IMG/VR virus record: IMGVR_UViG_3300046028_000173
Location: 1 to 34,472 of that record
Length of the DNA: 34,472 nucleotides
DNA from: a virus
Strand: one strand, 5' to 3'
Shown here piece after piece: positions 1 through 7,261 of this stretch (position 1 is its first letter; each line of letters opens with the position of its first letter). Below the pieces are notes generated by a model. That model had not been told where the DNA came from. It searched no databases and saw only the letters and a list, made by a program, of their open reading frames with translations. The position numbers and the translations under genes were made by a program.

Positions 1-127
1 AAGTGGCGGCACTGGCATCATTCCACTGAACAGTAATATGCTTAGTCGATCCACCAGTATTGTGAATGTACATCACAGTAAACTTGGCGTAGTAACCCGT
101 AGGAACTGTGTAAACAGTTGTCAGCGT
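1..127. repeat. Left copy of 127-bp terminal direct repeat
   Basis: These bases are identical to 34346-34472. A gene reads in frame through the join, so the repeat marks a circular or circularly permuted genome whose ends overlap in the assembly. A length of 127 equals a common largest assembler k-mer, so this is more likely an assembly overlap than a physical packaged end (inference). Confidence 0.93.
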
Positions 128-166
128 ATTAGCTGTTGGGTTAACTCCGACTGATATTGGTCTCAT
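1..166 (-). CDS. Small virion-associated protein, 5' part (continues at 34345 on the circle)
   Basis: An ATG at 164-166 opens a leftward frame (MRPISVGVNPTANTL...) that runs off the left end of the window. Joined through the 127-bp repeat it continues in frame to the stop at 34176-34178, giving one protein of 111 aa (112 codons with stop). Its start overlaps the stop of the upstream gene (163-453) in an ATGA, which supports this start. The protein is rich in Thr, Ser, Val and Tyr, with a predicted mainly beta character and no membrane segment. It sits just before the tail adaptor gene, so a minor virion or neck protein is likely by position. I do not recognise the family. Confidence 0.85.
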   Translation of the reverse strand, partial: MRPISVGVNPTANTLTTVYTVPTGYYAKFTVMYIHNTGGSTKHITVQWNDASAAT

Positions 167-453
167 TTGTTCCTCTTAGAGATCGCTTTAGCCTTTGCTT
201 TAGCGTCTTCCTTGGACGTTGCGCCCCAAGCTCTAAGAGAAAGTAAAAGTCTAGTAGGCTTTCCATCTTTCATCTCAGCGCCAGGCATATTGCCCATACG
301 TGCTAAAAAGGAGGCCCTACGAGGGTTGTCGCCTGACTTTACTGGAGGCTTTAAATTACCACCAGTTTCTTGATTATACGATGCTCTCCCCTTGGCATTC
401 AACCCCCCAGAAGCAGATTTTCCTTCTTTTCGTTGCCAAGCGGGAGTTTTCAT
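163..453 (-). CDS. Small basic conserved phage protein, unknown function
   Basis: This 96-aa protein is rich in Lys, Arg and Gly. It has the segments KTPAWQRKEGKSASGGLNAKG and, further on, YNQETGGNLKPPV, then a basic C-terminal tail. From memory, a small phage family of unknown function shares the GGLN-KGR-YN-TGGNLK-PV pattern (DUF6321-like; label not verified). The start overlaps the stop of the 450-596 gene (ATGA), and its own stop overlaps the next start at 166 (ATGA), so it lies in a translationally coupled chain between the virion genes. Nucleic-acid or virion-interior binding is possible given the charge, but that is inference. Confidence 0.8.
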   Translation of the reverse strand: MKTPAWQRKEGKSASGGLNAKGRASYNQETGGNLKPPVKSGDNPRRASFLARMGNMPGAEMKDGKPTRLLLSLRAWGATSKEDAKAKAKAISKRNK

Positions 454-596
454 TTCTTTTTAGCAGTCTTAGCTGCTTGCTTGAAGTCCTTTGCAGTAGG
501 AGCGCCTTTAGAACCAACCTTACGCATCTTTTCGCCTGAACCAGATTTGATACGTTCCCTCTTTGCGGCAATGTTACTGTAGAGTCCTTGTTTCAT
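450..596 (-). CDS. Very small basic protein (48 aa), unknown function
   Basis: A leftward frame from the ATG at 594-596 to the TGA at 450-452 encodes 48 residues, beginning MKQGLYSNIAAKRERIKSG and ending in AKKK. The core GSGEKMRKVGSKGAPTAKDF resembles a short basic protein seen in many phage genomes (recollection, not searched). It is coupled on both sides by ATGA overlaps, to the DUF6496-like gene upstream and to 163-453 downstream. It forms, with these neighbours, a trio of tiny Lys-rich proteins. The function is unknown. Confidence 0.78.
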   Translation of the reverse strand: MKQGLYSNIAAKRERIKSGSGEKMRKVGSKGAPTAKDFKQAAKTAKKK

Positions 597-742
597 TTCT
601 TCTTCCTAGCTTGTGATAAAGCAATGGCAATGGCCTGATCTTTAGACTTAACAACAGGGCCTTTCTTGCCAGAATGCAGAGTACCTTCTTTGTACTCACG
701 CATAACCTTGGAAATCTTAGCTTCTGCTTTAGTCTTTTTCAT
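593..742 (-). CDS. DUF6496-like small basic protein (49 aa)
   Basis: A leftward frame from the ATG at 740-742 to the TGA at 593-595 encodes 49 aa. The pattern KVMREYKEGTLHSGKKGPVV followed by KSKDQAIAIALSQARKKK matches what I remember of DUF6496, a short conserved phage and bacterial protein of unknown function. An AAAGG lies upstream inside the preceding gene. The stop overlaps the next start (ATGA). There is no membrane segment or metal motif. Confidence 0.8.
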   Translation of the reverse strand: MKKTKAEAKISKVMREYKEGTLHSGKKGPVVKSKDQAIAIALSQARKKK

Positions 743-743
743 A

Positions 744-1028
744 TCAGTACAAAACCTTTGCTGTAATTGTTCCAGATGTATATGCTGTGCAATTGGCTCT
801 TAAATACTTAGGCGCATTAGCAATAGTAACAATGCCATCAGCAGTTAAAGCAGTGCCAATGGTTGCGTATGTTGTGCCATCAAGACTGCCCTGTAAAGCA
901 ACAGTAGCCGTTGTAATGCCTGTAACTTGTAGAAATGCAGGTTGACCCGCATCAGCTTGAACTGCCTTAGAAGCGCCAGTTGCAACAACTGCACTAAGAA
1001 GGGTAACGGGAGTAGTTAAAGATGACAT
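744..1028 (-). CDS. Small beta-rich virion protein candidate (94 aa)
   Basis: This 94-aa protein is rich in Ala, Thr and Val, with few charged residues (LTTPVTLLSAVVATGASKAV near the N-terminus). Such low-charge beta-rich composition is typical of small capsid-decoration or fibre-like domains. It lies a few genes downstream of the major capsid gene in the same direction. The start at 1026-1028 overlaps the upstream stop by one base (TAATG). A structural role is inferred from composition and place only. Confidence 0.7.
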   Translation of the reverse strand: MSSLTTPVTLLSAVVATGASKAVQADAGQPAFLQVTGITTATVALQGSLDGTTYATIGTALTADGIVTIANAPKYLRANCTAYTSGTITAKVLY

Positions 1029-1207
1029 TATTTACCTCGTCCAGATTTCTTCATCATGTTCGTAGCAGTACGACCACCACGGGTAGGCATACCTCTACCA
1101 ACCGCAACCATAATGGTTACAGGCATACCCTTTTTCTTGCCGTACTCTTTGGCTTCTTTCTTGCCCTCTGAAGAGTAGGGAAACTTCTTTTTTCCAACCA
1201 TAGGCAT
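1028..1207 (-). CDS. Small basic Gly/Lys-rich protein (59 aa), unknown
   Basis: The start chosen is the ATG at 1205-1207, because an AAGGAG sits 7 bases upstream (1215-1220 on the complement). A longer frame back to 1261 would put this ribosome site inside the gene. The 59-aa product begins MPMVGKKKFPYSSEGKKEAK and ends in NMMKKSGRGK, strongly basic with many Gly. It resembles the 'GKKKFPY' type of tiny phage proteins I remember near capsid genes; the function is unknown. The stop is shared with the next start (TAATG). Confidence 0.75.
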   Translation of the reverse strand: MPMVGKKKFPYSSEGKKEAKEYGKKKGMPVTIMVAVGRGMPTRGGRTATNMMKKSGRGK

Positions 1208-1217
1208 AATATGCTCC

Positions 1218-1421
1218 TTATTTCCAAAGTCGATCAGCAACAAAAGTGATGATGCCACCAATAAAGGAGGCTATCGCCATTCCTACAAACATACCGCCTT
1301 TAGACTTGTTAGCCATCTCTAAAAGCAGTTTAATATCTTGTCGAAGTCCATGAACTTCTAGCTGTAAAGCCTCAACTTGGGCTTCTAACTTGCCGAATTC
1401 TCTTGGGTCAATTTCAGACAT
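1218..1421 (-). CDS. Coiled-coil plus C-terminal membrane segment protein (67 aa), XhlA-like
   Basis: The start chosen is the ATG at 1419-1421, which overlaps the upstream stop by 8 bases; a longer frame to 1472 would overlap more. The product begins MSEIDPREFGKLEAQVEALQ. Residues ~8-37 form a likely coiled coil, and residues ~43-62 (GGMFVGMAIASFIGGIITFV) a single membrane span with a short basic tail. This layout is like the XhlA/haemolysin-type small phage membrane proteins that help holins. It lies far from the lysis cassette, so a holin-accessory or a virion role are both open. Confidence 0.72.
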   Translation of the reverse strand: MSEIDPREFGKLEAQVEALQLEVHGLRQDIKLLLEMANKSKGGMFVGMAIASFIGGIITFVADRLWK

Positions 1422-1599
1422 TTTCGACTTTCTTAGGTCGCCCAGCCTTTTTAATAGGAGGGGCTTGAACAACAGGTTTAGTTTCGACCTCTTCTTGGTC
1501 TACTCTAACATAGCCCTGATGACCTTTCATTGTGTCAATATCATGCTGATATGTGAAGGTAACTGTGTTACCGCTTTGTAAGCATCGAAAGGTTGCCAT
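1414..1599 (-). CDS. Small protein (61 aa) with AT-hook-like tail, unknown
   Basis: This 61-aa protein begins MATFRCLQSGNTVTFTYQHD. The first ~40 residues look like a small beta domain; the end carries KKAGRPKK, an AT-hook-like GRP core flanked by Lys. A GGAG precedes the ATG (CACGGAGTTCTTATG on the complement). It lies between the 1639-1965 gene and the coiled-coil membrane gene, and overlaps the latter by 8 bases. The function is unknown; nucleic-acid contact through the tail is conjecture. Confidence 0.75.
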   Translation of the reverse strand: MATFRCLQSGNTVTFTYQHDIDTMKGHQGYVRVDQEEVETKPVVQAPPIKKAGRPKKVENV

Positions 1600-1638
1600 A
1601 AGAACTCCGTGAAAAAGGGGGTTATTAGCCCCCTTGGA

Positions 1639-1965
1639 TTAGACTACTGCACGAGCAACAATAAGTTGCAATGTAGTAGATGCTAAGTCTACAGAACTGC
1701 CTGTAGGGTTGTACGTCACGATAGTAACTGTATTAGCGGCTGAAACATAGGCTCTACGAACCAAACCTGCCTCAGAAACGCCAATTGCCATACCAAGAAC
1801 CATATCACCCAAAGCAACACCTGGCACTGTCACTGTATCTGTAGCGGTAGAAACAGTAGATACTGAAGCGCTATCAAGAGTACAAGTAACATCCCAAGTG
1901 TCTGTAAATAGACCACGGAACTGGTCATTGCCCCTACGGGAAACGACTGCGGTTGCTGCTGCCAT
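1639..1965 (-). CDS. Small structural protein candidate downstream of capsid (108 aa)
   Basis: This 108-aa protein is rich in Ala, Val, Thr and Ser. It begins MAAATAVVSRRGNDQFRGLF, followed by a long beta-prone region. A strong AAGGAG precedes the ATG. It is the first gene after the major capsid gene and sits just beyond the intrinsic terminator that follows the capsid gene. Head-decoration or head-fibre proteins often occupy this place, but I see no diagnostic motif. Confidence 0.75.
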   Translation of the reverse strand: MAAATAVVSRRGNDQFRGLFTDTWDVTCTLDSASVSTVSTATDTVTVPGVALGDMVLGMAIGVSEAGLVRRAYVSAANTVTIVTYNPTGSSVDLASTTLQLIVARAVV

Positions 1966-1984
1966 AATAAATTCTCCTTAATGT

Positions 1985-2013
1985 AAAAAACCCCCCCACC
2001 CGAAGGCGAGGGG
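1985..2013 (-). terminator. Intrinsic terminator after the capsid gene
   Basis: Read on the minus strand, a 9-bp stem (arms 2005-2013 and 1992-2000, two G-T wobbles) closes on a TTCG tetraloop and is followed by six T (1985-1990). It lies 12 bases after the capsid stop. It would end or thin out transcripts after the capsid gene, raising capsid mRNA relative to the downstream genes. Confidence 0.85.
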
Positions 2014-2024
2014 AAAGGTTGTAA

Positions 2025-3014
2025 TCAAGAAGGAACAACCAAGGCAAACATGGAAGAAGAAGTAGCCGCACCAGTAGTGGCAGCTTTCCTCAAGGCGGCA
2101 ACACCATACAAAGTGTCAGAAGTAAACAAAGTAGCTAAATACTCTTGCTTGTACTGAACTTGTGAACGGATACCAACTTGCTCAACCAGAACCATAGAGT
2201 CCTTGTGACCCATCAAGCAGACACGAGCAATAGCAGAACCACTTGCTGGGAAAGCGGCTGTTGCAGATGCAGAGTCAGCGTTGCTAGATGTGAACACGGG
2301 GATACCATAAAGGTTGCCGATCTCACCATTGCGGATAGCGTTGCCATCACCCACAAAAGCCTGCTCAGTGTAACGGGCAAGACCCATCAACGTGTTACGG
2401 CTTGAAGGAGGAATGATGAAGAAGCGACCATCCATAGGAGTGTCGTTATCGTCCAAACGCTGAATAGTACGACGAATAGCCGCATCAGTCAGAGCAGAGG
2501 CGTTACCAGTGTTGGTGTTAGCAGTGTAGTCGAAGGTTGTTGTACCATCACCACCAACAAAACCAGCATCATAACGAGCGCTACCAGCAGTACCACCATT
2601 GGCAGAACGACCCAACTGAATCAAGTCTGTATCGACTTGTTTAGCCAAGGCATAACCCGCATCAGAGGTGTAGAAGTTACGCATAGAGTTCAAGGCTTGA
2701 ACTTCTGCAATATCCTCAATCAAGCGGCTATATTCATAGTGCTTGTTGATAGATACCTGAACTTCAGATGCTGTGTCAACAATTAAGGTAACTGCATCAG
2801 TTGCTGTTTTAGCAGAAGCTGAACCACGACCAGGGGCGGGAATGTGAACTACGTCACCCTTCTTGCCCTTGAAGTTCATCTTCATAACCAAGTTTGCTAG
2901 AACAAGGTTCTTTTTGTAACTGGCAACAATTTCATCACTCCAAATTTCAGGAATGAACGTTGCTGCGGTTGTTACTGTGGTTGCATTGTTAGGTGCGAAT
3001 GCTGTATTAGCCAT
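2025..3014 (-). CDS. Major capsid protein
   Basis: This 329-aa protein has the build of a podovirus HK97-fold coat protein. An N-terminal segment FIPEIWSDEIVASYKKNLVL (from about residue 20) resembles the start of many P22/N4-gp56-like coat proteins. A Gly/Ala-rich stretch with GKKGDVVHIPAPG follows, then an alpha/beta body containing TDLIQLGR and a C-terminal half with GNLYGIPVFTSSNAD. A GGAG precedes the ATG by about 9 bases. It lies directly after a scaffold-like gene and is followed by a strong terminator, the usual setting of the most abundant virion gene. The exact subfamily is not settled from sequence alone. Confidence 0.92.
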   Translation of the reverse strand: MANTAFAPNNATTVTTAATFIPEIWSDEIVASYKKNLVLANLVMKMNFKGKKGDVVHIPAPGRGSASAKTATDAVTLIVDTASEVQVSINKHYEYSRLIEDIAEVQALNSMRNFYTSDAGYALAKQVDTDLIQLGRSANGGTAGSARYDAGFVGGDGTTTFDYTANTNTGNASALTDAAIRRTIQRLDDNDTPMDGRFFIIPPSSRNTLMGLARYTEQAFVGDGNAIRNGEIGNLYGIPVFTSSNADSASATAAFPASGSAIARVCLMGHKDSMVLVEQVGIRSQVQYKQEYLATLFTSDTLYGVAALRKAATTGAATSSSMFALVVPS

Positions 3015-3038
3015 GTTTAAATCTCCAATAAATTAAGT

Positions 3039-3794
3039 TTACTTAACTCTACCCTCTTGGTACGCTAACATGATTTCATCAGAAAGCGCCTCATAGCGGT
3101 TAGGGTCTTGCATTTTCAGCCGAATAAGGTCAGCCCTACGATAAACTCGTTTTGATGACTCTCCAGAACCACCTACATCTACTCCAACTGCTTTCAAATT
3201 CTGCTTGCGAGTGGCTTCTCCAGCATCACTCGTTTGCTTCTGTTTGACAGATCGAAGTTCTTTGTAAGTCGATAACAGTTCATTGGCAGAATCATAATCG
3301 AAATCAGCATCAGCTTTCTTGAACAAATCAATGCGAACAGGGCTAGATTTGACCCAATTCGCAAAGTCCTCATTTTTAGCAATATCGCCAAAATCAGGGT
3401 GTTCTTGCGCTAACTTCTGCTGAATTTGCGCCCTTTTCATCTCCAAAGTGGCTTGTCTAGCCGCAATGATGTCAGGGTGACTATCAACTGTCCTTTGAAC
3501 TGCCTTCTGTGGATTCTCAAAGAAGTCTACTTCAGGCTCTTCTACTCTAGTCTGTTGTTGTCTAGAACTAAGGTTCTGTTTAATGAGTTCATCAGCTAAC
3601 TTTCTGACTTCGCCTACTTCTTGTGCTTGCTTACCAATGAGCTTTTCAGCCTCTTGGTGCATTTTCACAATTTCATCTAAACTTTTGTGCCTGTATTTAT
3701 CAGGAAGTTCAGACTGATCTTCAGCTTTTTGTGAAGTCTTCTGCTCGACAATGTCAAACTCACTTAACTCTTCTTTTTCGTTGTCAATCAACAT
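3039..3794 (-). CDS. Scaffolding protein (candidate)
   Basis: This 251-aa protein is highly charged and helical, with no hydrophobic core segments. It has Glu-rich N-terminal residues, a likely coiled coil around residues 30-75 (YRHKSLDEIVKMHQEAEKLI), and a basic C-terminal end (SKRVYRRADLIRLKMQDPNR). Such composition, size and position immediately upstream of the capsid gene are those of phage scaffolding proteins, whose basic C-terminal helices bind the coat protein inside the procapsid. An AAAAAGGAAACG ribosome site precedes the ATG. No protease motif was seen. Confidence 0.82.
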   Translation of the reverse strand: MLIDNEKEELSEFDIVEQKTSQKAEDQSELPDKYRHKSLDEIVKMHQEAEKLIGKQAQEVGEVRKLADELIKQNLSSRQQQTRVEEPEVDFFENPQKAVQRTVDSHPDIIAARQATLEMKRAQIQQKLAQEHPDFGDIAKNEDFANWVKSSPVRIDLFKKADADFDYDSANELLSTYKELRSVKQKQTSDAGEATRKQNLKAVGVDVGGSGESSKRVYRRADLIRLKMQDPNRYEALSDEIMLAYQEGRVK

Positions 3795-3832
3795 ACGTTT
3801 CCTTTTTCCTGCCGTTATCGGTTATAGGAGAT

Positions 3833-3861
3833 TCAACTCGGCATAATTGCTTATGAGTTGA
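3833..3861. repeat. Short inverted repeat between scaffold and zinc-ribbon genes
   Basis: TCAACTC (3833-3839) and GAGTTGA (3855-3861) form a 7-bp dyad separated by 15 bases; the second arm lies in the last codons of the 3851-4078 gene. There is no T-run after it on the minus strand, so it is not a clear terminator. It may be a chance dyad. Confidence 0.3.
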
Positions 3862-4078
3862 GTTTCTGCTCAGATTTCAACTTGTCGGTATGACTCTTTC
3901 CAAATTTGGCATAAGCCGATGGAAAAGAACCAGACCATCCCTCAAGTCTAAAAGCTGGCGCAGAGAGTGAACGTGTAGCCAAAGCCCCACACTCACACTT
4001 CAAGTTCGTTGCCTCATAAACAACAAACTTTTCTGTCTTGTGTCCGTTTTCACAGACGTAATCATAAAATCTCTTCAT
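3851..4078 (-). CDS. FmdB-like zinc-ribbon protein (75 aa)
   Basis: This 75-aa protein begins MKRFYDYVCENGHKTEKFVV. C9 and H13 pair with C28 and C30 (LKCECG) as a compact zinc ribbon, similar to the FmdB regulatory-type ribbon (Y-Y-C-x3-H ... CxCG). The C-terminal half is polar and ends basic. Small FmdB-like ribbons are common next to phage head genes, with unknown role. It overlaps the upstream gene by 17 bases. The cysteine set is visible; the binding of zinc is inferred. Confidence 0.78.
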   Translation of the reverse strand: MKRFYDYVCENGHKTEKFVVYEATNLKCECGALATRSLSAPAFRLEGWSGSFPSAYAKFGKSHTDKLKSEQKLNS

Positions 4079-4289
4079 AAGCCCTCTCGCTGATCTCTTT
4101 AAGATTTTTCAGCCAAGTTAGGATAGAAAGTTCACCTTTTTTGAATTGTAGGTCTTTCTCATCAGAAACTACAGAGATATTATTCAAAGATACTATTATT
4201 TTGTCAATATCTTCTACTAAATCTTTCCACCCTTGGGTAGACATCATCTCGAATCTATCTGTATAGTATTTTTCAAGGTCTGGTGTCAT
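4062..4289 (-). CDS. Small acidic helical protein (75 aa), unknown
   Basis: This 75-aa protein begins MTPDLEKYYTDRFEMMSTQG; it is acidic, rich in Leu, Glu and Lys, and probably all alpha. No domain is recognised with certainty. Similar short helical proteins lie between scaffold and portal genes in related podoviruses (recollection). The start overlaps the stop of the 4286-4555 gene (ATGA), so it is translationally coupled. Confidence 0.75.
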   Translation of the reverse strand: MTPDLEKYYTDRFEMMSTQGWKDLVEDIDKIIVSLNNISVVSDEKDLQFKKGELSILTWLKNLKEISERAYEEIL

Positions 4290-4555
4290 GCGTCAGTCGC
4301 ACCTTCAAACTCAGGCTTTTGCTTGATAATTGCGTATAGGGCTGCTCGGTCTGCACCCGCTACATAGTCATCACCAGAAATCTGAACCTTACCTGCGGAT
4401 AATGGTTGTTTACCAGAATCACGGGCTTCTTTGGATGCGTAGCCGTAAAAGGTTATCTCTGTTCCACGACCTTTGAAGTCTTCTTGAACAGCACCAATGT
4501 TCCAATAATCTGCGGTGCATCCGTAGTCAGTCATAATTGATTTAATTAGGGCCAT
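4286..4555 (-). CDS. Small phage protein (89 aa), unknown
   Basis: The start chosen is the ATG at 4553-4555 (MALIKSIMTDYGCTADYWNI), because the sequence from there looks like a folded conserved domain; an 18-residue upstream extension to 4609 would lie inside the preceding gene. The product is 89 aa with a beta-prone middle (EITFYGYASKEARDSGKQPL). No strong ribosome site precedes either start, so coupling to the preceding gene, with a 14-base overlap, is likely. I do not know its function; a small virion or connector-associated protein is possible by position. Confidence 0.72.
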   Translation of the reverse strand: MALIKSIMTDYGCTADYWNIGAVQEDFKGRGTEITFYGYASKEARDSGKQPLSAGKVQISGDDYVAGADRAALYAIIKQKPEFEGATDA

Positions 4556-4712
4556 GATGTTCAGTCCAGTTGTTGATAAAGAAATATTTTTTGCTACCTT
4601 CAGGTGCAAAGTTAAAAGGAATGCTTGTGTCTTGTTTAGTGGCTAAAGCAGTTGGTTTATTATTGTTGTCATCATCAATGTCTTCGTACTCATTCAAGTC
4701 AAAATCGTTCAT
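4542..4712 (-). CDS. Very small acidic protein (56 aa), unknown
   Basis: A leftward frame from the ATG at 4710-4712 to the TAA at 4542-4544 gives 56 aa, beginning MNDFDLNEYEDIDDDNNNKP, very acidic, then a more aromatic end (KKYFFINNWTEHHGPN). An AGGAG sits 5-6 bases before the ATG, which is good support for a real gene. It follows the large fibre gene and overlaps the next by 14 bases. There is no recognisable family. Confidence 0.72.
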   Translation of the reverse strand: MNDFDLNEYEDIDDDNNNKPTALATKQDTSIPFNFAPEGSKKYFFINNWTEHHGPN

Positions 4713-4723
4713 GTTTTCTCCTG

Positions 4724-7261
4724 TTAACCAACTAAAAGTCTGCGAACTGTACCACCACTATCTTTGATTTCTACATAGCCTGTAGGTGTCAGAATAGTTC
4801 CTGTGTAAGTACCAAACCTGACGTTACCTGTTCCCTTTGGTGTTAAGGTTAGGTCTATGTTGGTGTCTGTACCTGTGGCGGAAACAATTGGAGAAACACC
4901 AGTAATTGAGCCAGTTACGGAAACATAATTAACACCAGAGGCAGGTGACAATACATCAAATGCGGTAACCGAGTTGGTCAGAAACGAGATAGAACGATTG
5001 CCTTTACTGGCAAAGTTCAAACCAATGTTGGCATCAGAACCTTGTGATGAAACGACAGGACGAGAGCCTGTTGCGTTACCAGTTAAATTAACAAAGTTAA
5101 CAGCAGAGGCTGTGTGGGATACTTGAGCCTGTGTATTTGAAACGCTGTTGTTGGTTGCAAACTTATGAACCCCAGTACCTTTTGTCAAAAAGATGTTTGG
5201 AATGTTAGTTCCGCTTCCAGCATTGCCGTAGATTACGTCGCCAAAATTGTTGGTGTTTATTTGAGCATAATTACCTGCAAGTGTGGGCGTTAATACACGC
5301 AAAGATTCACTACCTGCCACACCACCTAAAGAAGTCTGTCCAGTAGCAGTAAACGCTCCATTGGCTACAATAGAACCTAAAGAGCCTGATACGGAAGAAC
5401 CAAGGTTGATGTCTGTTGTAGAACCAGACAGGCCACCAGTACCAATGTTAATTGTCTTGGTGCTTCCAGATGCTGTTGCACCCGCTTGAATGTTGGTTGT
5501 CTGGGATACTGTTGATTGGCCTAAAGTAATTATGCCTGTTTGAGCAGTACCACCAAGAGAAAGTGTTCCTGTCGTAGCGGCAGTTCCAAGTGATGTTGTG
5601 CTTGTTGTAGCACCTGTCAAATTGATTGTAGAATTATTACTAAGTGCTCCAACAGTAAGTGAGCCAAGACTACCAGCACCTTGAACAGTTATTGCACCAT
5701 CTACATAAGCATTTTGACCTGCAACAAAGTTTCCATTTACTGATAACTGACCATCAACGTATAACTTTTCTGTGTCAAGTTTTAAAGAATTAGCGGCTGT
5801 GTAGTATTGAAAAACAGAATCTGATGTACCACCCACAAGATACACACGATTTGAAGTTGTACTATCAATAAATAAACCTTGGGGGGATGTTTCTTGAAAG
5901 CCAATATAAAAGTTATTGACTGGCGTTGCTGTGCTTACATTCCACGCAGTACCAAGTGTGTATTCCCAAATGTCATCGCCAGCAACACCAAGAATCCACA
6001 TTTTTAAGCCGTCAGCACTTAAATTTACTTGGATTGCCTGTGCTTCTTGCGTTGCAAAATTGTAAGAAACACCCAAATAAGAAGCGGTAGAGACATCCCA
6101 CGCAGTTCCAAGTGTGTATTGAAATACAGTATCAGAACTAGTACCAACAACATACATCACTAAACCATCTGGTTTAAACCAAAGACCAAGTGGTGTTGCT
6201 TCTTGTGATGCAACACTAAATGATTTGCTTGCGTATGAAGCCGTTGAAACATCCCAAGCCGTACTAAGCGTGTATTGATAAACTGTGTCGTTTGTATTTC
6301 CCATCACAAACATTGACAAACCATCGGGTTTAAAAAATACGTCATTTGGGGCACTATCTTGTGCAGATGTAGAAAATGTTGTTACAAACGTGGCTGTTGT
6401 AATGTCCCATGCAGTTGAAAGTGAATATTCATTGACATCATCTCCAGTTGAGCCGTTGACGTACATCTTTGTGCCATTAGAGCCAATAAACAAACCATTT
6501 GGCGATGTTTCTTGACTCGCAACAGAAAAACTATTACCTGAGTAAATCCAACCAGTAATGGTATTGTTTTCGTTAAACGCTGATTGCCCTGAAGCAGTAG
6601 TTACAGACGCATCTGTAAACACACCTGTAGAGGGTGTTGTTGCTCCAATGACTGTGTTGTCAATCGTGCCGCCTTCAATATCTACAGAGGTTTTATTCTG
6701 TGTTGCCATCGTGCCATAAGTGGCAATCGTGGCTTGTAGGGCAGCAATGGCGTTTAAAGTAGTCTGTGAGTCACCACCTGATCCGCTTTGAATCTTATGG
6801 ATTGTCTGTGCAACATCAACAGGAACTACCTCGCCTACATTGATTTCTCTGCCATCAGATAAAGTAATAACCAGACTGCCATCAAAGTCAATCTTGGCAT
6901 CTTGGACGCTAATTCCATCTTTTCCGTCTAATCCGTCTTTACCATCTAAACCAGACTTCCCATCTCTTCCTTGAGCGCCATCTAGTCCTCGATCGCCTTG
7001 CTCACCCTTTTGACCCTGTATTCCTTGTTGTCCGTCTTTCAGGTTAGCAACTTTGGTCTGAATGTCGTAGTTCAGAGAGTCAAACTTGGCTTCAAAGTCG
7101 GCTTTAATCTTCTTTAAACCAAGAATCACCATCTCAGCACTCTTACCGATAGAGACTTGTTTTTGCTCTTCTAGCGTCTTCATGGCGGCTTTTTGAAGCT
7201 CCACAACGGCACTCATCTGCTCATCAGCAGACATTCCTTCAAGGTTTTTCAACAGTTCCAT
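4724..7261 (-). CDS. Large fibre-like protein with collagen triplets and propeller-type repeats
   Basis: This 845-aa protein is built of clear modules. Residues 1-75 are helical/coiled coil. Residues 77-116 carry 13 unbroken Gly-x-y triplets, a collagen-like trimer stem. Residues ~245-490 hold five repeats of about 50 aa with the pattern FSxASQE-xxP-GLF-DG-MYV-G-D-QYTLxTAWDVSTA, as in beta-propeller blades. Residues ~495-845 are Gly/Ser/Thr-rich beta repeats (GSLTVGALSN, TTGTLSLGGTAQTG), as in trimeric fibre shafts, ending VRRLLVG. I see no C-terminal S74 chaperone motif. A tail fibre or head fibre used for adhesion is likely. The place directly after portal, away from the main tail genes, is unusual. 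The start shares TAATG with the portal stop. Confidence 0.85.
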   Translation of the reverse strand: MELLKNLEGMSADEQMSAVVELQKAAMKTLEEQKQVSIGKSAEMVILGLKKIKADFEAKFDSLNYDIQTKVANLKDGQQGIQGQKGEQGDRGLDGAQGRDGKSGLDGKDGLDGKDGISVQDAKIDFDGSLVITLSDGREINVGEVVPVDVAQTIHKIQSGSGGDSQTTLNAIAALQATIATYGTMATQNKTSVDIEGGTIDNTVIGATTPSTGVFTDASVTTASGQSAFNENNTITGWIYSGNSFSVASQETSPNGLFIGSNGTKMYVNGSTGDDVNEYSLSTAWDITTATFVTTFSTSAQDSAPNDVFFKPDGLSMFVMGNTNDTVYQYTLSTAWDVSTASYASKSFSVASQEATPLGLWFKPDGLVMYVVGTSSDTVFQYTLGTAWDVSTASYLGVSYNFATQEAQAIQVNLSADGLKMWILGVAGDDIWEYTLGTAWNVSTATPVNNFYIGFQETSPQGLFIDSTTSNRVYLVGGTSDSVFQYYTAANSLKLDTEKLYVDGQLSVNGNFVAGQNAYVDGAITVQGAGSLGSLTVGALSNNSTINLTGATTSTTSLGTAATTGTLSLGGTAQTGIITLGQSTVSQTTNIQAGATASGSTKTINIGTGGLSGSTTDINLGSSVSGSLGSIVANGAFTATGQTSLGGVAGSESLRVLTPTLAGNYAQINTNNFGDVIYGNAGSGTNIPNIFLTKGTGVHKFATNNSVSNTQAQVSHTASAVNFVNLTGNATGSRPVVSSQGSDANIGLNFASKGNRSISFLTNSVTAFDVLSPASGVNYVSVTGSITGVSPIVSATGTDTNIDLTLTPKGTGNVRFGTYTGTILTPTGYVEIKDSGGTVRRLLVG

